Shown here in pieces: positions 62,241 through 64,000 of a stretch of 64,000 nt of DNA (its first letter is position 1; each line of letters opens with the position of its first letter). The notes below the pieces were generated by a model. The model had not been told where the DNA came from. It saw only the letters and a program-made list of their open reading frames with translations, and did not search any database. The translations under genes were made by a program, and so were the position numbers. This stretch comes from Hahella sp. HN01 (lineage in GTDB: Bacteria > Pseudomonadota > Gammaproteobacteria > Pseudomonadales > Oleiphilaceae): positions 252,858-316,857 of the forward strand of contig NZ_JAHMIN010000001.1 of assembly GCF_018986435.1 (NCBI RefSeq), given 5' to 3'.

Positions 62241-63778
62241 AGTCCGCTTTGCTGAGAAACTGGGTGGCTCCGGCCGCCGCAGGCGGGCTGTTCACCCTTG
62301 GTTTCGCCCCCTACAACCTGTGGTTCTGCGCCTTTCCCGCCGCCTTGATCCTGCTGAATGTATTTCAATTCGGCAAGATCAAACAGGCTCTGGCGCAAGG
62401 CTGGGCGTTTGGCCTCGGACTATTTGGCTCCGGCGCTTCCTGGGTTTACGTCAGCATCCATGAACATGGCAACGCCAGCGCAGTGCTGGCCTTTATCCTG
62501 ACCGCCGCGTTTGTCGCCGGCATAGCCTTATTCCCCATGCTGCAATTTGCGATAACCGCCCGCCTGACCCGGAGACGCTTATCGCCGGGCCTGGAAGGGC
62601 TTGTTTTTATCGCCATGTGGGTTTTGTTCGAATGGGTCAGATCCTGGTTACTGACAGGCTTCCCCTGGCTGTTTCTGGGCGTCGCCTTTATCGAAACGCC
62701 ATTATCCGGCTGGGCGCCGATACTGGGCGTCTATGGCGTGGCCTTTCTCTTATGGCTGACCTGCCACGCCTTAAACCTCAGCTATCGTAACCGCAAATCT
62801 TTGACTGGCCTGGCCTGCGCCGCAACCTTAATCGTCGGAGCCTGGGGCGGAGGGGCCTTATTACAGCAAATTGAATGGACGACTCCACGAGGCGAACCTA
62901 TTCAGGTCAGCATGGTGCAGGCGAACATCGCACAGGAAGTAAAATGGCTTCGCGAAAATCGTGAGGTTATTACAGAGACTTATCTCACTCTCACCGAACC
63001 ACTCTGGGACAGCGACCTGATTATCTGGCCGGAAACCGCACTCCCTTATTTCAGCAGTCAGGCGGGACCACTGCTCAAGCAGCTGGACAAGCAAGCAAAA
63101 GAAAACAACGCCGCCTTGATGATGGGCATTCTCAGCGCAGATAGAGGTGAAGACGCCAGGATAAATATTTACAACAGCTTTATCGCGCTGGGCCAAGGCG
63201 AAGGCTCATACAACAAGCAAAAGCTGGTGCCCTTTGGCGAATACGTGCCCTTGGAGTCATGGCTGCGCGGGCTTATCGACTTCTTTAATCTACCCATGTC
63301 CAGCATGCAAAAGGGCTCGCCGACACAAGCCCCAATTCGTTTTCGGGACGCCACCCTGATGCCTTTCATCTGCTACGAAGTCGTGTATCCAGACTTCGTG
63401 GCAAAGCTGGCGCAAGAGCCTGAGTTATTGGTGACGGTCAGCAATGATAGCTGGTTCGGGGCCTCTATTGGGCCACACCAGCATCTGCAAATCGCACAAA
63501 TGAGAGCGCTGGAGAACGATAAGTTTATGCTGCGCTCCACCAATAACGGCATTACCGCCATCATTGACCCGCATGGCCGCATAGCCTCTCGCGCACCGCA
63601 GTTTCAAGCGACCACTCTAAGCGGCGAGGTAGAATTACGCCAAGGAACTACGCCCTTCTCACGGCTGGGATCCTGGCCAATTCTGATCATCGCGACGCTG
63701 TTACTGGCTGGCGCACTATTACTGGGACGGCGCGAGCAGACGGAAGCTCCCGCCGCCGCATTGGAGCAGGCGGGTTAG
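62237..63778 (+). CDS. lnt: Apolipoprotein N-acyltransferase
   Basis: A 513-residue inner-membrane enzyme adding the third acyl chain to lipoproteins. An N-terminal set of about six to seven helices (about 5-210) precedes the nitrilase-like domain. Catalytic Glu lies in WPETALPYF near residue 266, Lys in the YNKQKLVPFGEYVP block and Cys in PFICYEVVYP near 380. A final C-terminal helix ends the protein. It serves the lipoproteins of this envelope-rich region, including the one at 6151. Confidence 0.95.
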   Translation: MKSALLRNWVAPAAAGGLFTLGFAPYNLWFCAFPAALILLNVFQFGKIKQALAQGWAFGLGLFGSGASWVYVSIHEHGNASAVLAFILTAAFVAGIALFPMLQFAITARLTRRRLSPGLEGLVFIAMWVLFEWVRSWLLTGFPWLFLGVAFIETPLSGWAPILGVYGVAFLLWLTCHALNLSYRNRKSLTGLACAATLIVGAWGGGALLQQIEWTTPRGEPIQVSMVQANIAQEVKWLRENREVITETYLTLTEPLWDSDLIIWPETALPYFSSQAGPLLKQLDKQAKENNAALMMGILSADRGEDARINIYNSFIALGQGEGSYNKQKLVPFGEYVPLESWLRGLIDFFNLPMSSMQKGSPTQAPIRFRDATLMPFICYEVVYPDFVAKLAQEPELLVTVSNDSWFGASIGPHQHLQIAQMRALENDKFMLRSTNNGITAIIDPHGRIASRAPQFQATTLSGEVELRQGTTPFSRLGSWPILIIATLLLAGALLLGRREQTEAPAAALEQAG

Positions 63779-64000
63779 TCTTCGCCTTCTGGAGCGCCAT
63801 CTCCTTCAAGCTCGGGTTCATAGGGCCAACGGGATGTAAGCCGCTGAAAATAGATGCCCTGGCACCGGTGACAGGTGTCGATATGCGACGTTTCCACCAG
63901 GCAGACCATTTTGCCGCACTGATCGCATTTAAGTACGCCCGGGCAAGCGACCTCGCCTGCGACATAGGTTCCCGGATCATGGTGCAGCTGGTAATCCAGC
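63775..64000 (-). CDS. YbeL-like (DUF1451) zinc-ribbon protein, C-terminal part
   Basis: The frame is open from the right edge to the TAA at 63775-63777; about 74 codons are visible. The sequence has GTYVAGEVACPGVLKCDQCGK and CHRCQGIYFQR, two CxxC pairs forming a zinc ribbon, and matches the C-terminal pattern of E. coli YbeL. The function of this family is unknown. It is convergent with lnt, overlapping its end by four bases. The N-terminus is outside the window. Confidence 0.8.
   Translation of the reverse strand, partial: LDYQLHHDPGTYVAGEVACPGVLKCDQCGKMVCLVETSHIDTCHRCQGIYFQRLTSRWPYEPELEGDGAPEGED

Overview
This 64 kb window is a gene-dense stretch of a gammaproteobacterial chromosome. Gene content and order match the conserved Pseudomonas-type neighbourhood algW-hisC-hisD-hisG-murA-ibaG-mla-kds-lpt-rpoN-hpf-ptsN-rapZ-ptsO, followed by darP-nit-yhdP-rng-maf-mreDCB-gatCAB and later miaB-ybeZ-ybeY-ybeX-lnt. 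Protein sequences and moderate GC suggest a marine Oceanospirillales-type relative such as Hahella. The genus is an inference, since no database search was possible. I see no tRNA, rRNA, CRISPR array, insertion sequence, prophage or integron.

Layout. 1-1962: the 5' part of a hybrid sensor kinase running off the left edge. 2271-11024: accessory envelope genes, namely a cation/proton antiporter, two predicted outer-membrane proteins (DUF3187-like and YfaZ-like), a large lipoprotein of unknown function, a Bax-type glucosaminidase, a DUF1232 membrane protein and a YihG-type acyltransferase. 11157-16065: a DUF1329/DUF1302 pair divergent from an acetyl-CoA acetyltransferase, with two inverted repeats in the thiolase leader. 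16130-18780: zapE, a YhcB/ZapG-like gene and a Nif3-family gene. 18847-24607: an AlgW/DegS protease, his genes, murA and a BolA-family gene. 24743-27851: the mlaFEDCB phospholipid transporter. 28136-31462: kdsD-kdsC-lptC-lptA-lptB for Kdo synthesis and LPS export. 31579-35227: rpoN with the nitrogen PTS and rapZ. 35459-38299: mgtE, darP and a nitrilase-family gene. 38296-46864: a long leftward unit from mreB to yhdP and nit. 47196-50507: gatCAB. 50563-55457: rimO, a PilZ protein and cysDN. 55522-58292: an aminotransferase, a nucleoid-associated protein and a DUF1820 protein. 58516-63778: miaB to lnt. The right edge holds part of a YbeL-like zinc-ribbon gene.

Most of the window builds and polices the cell envelope: peptidoglycan precursors (murA), rod shape (mreBCD), LPS sugar supply and transport (kds, lpt), outer-membrane lipid asymmetry (mla), AsmA-like lipid transport (yhdP), lipoprotein acylation (lnt) and envelope-stress proteolysis (algW). 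Around this sit translation-quality genes (gatCAB, rimO, miaB, ybeY, hpf) and sulfate activation (cysDN).

I found no clearly new multigene system. The points most worth checking are: mreC appears to start at a rare AUU codon; the long CysN carries what looks like a decayed APS-kinase domain; the edge sensor kinase has a degenerate ATP-binding domain; tldD and pmbA are both missing from their usual places; and the thiolase leader contains a perfect 14-bp inverted repeat.
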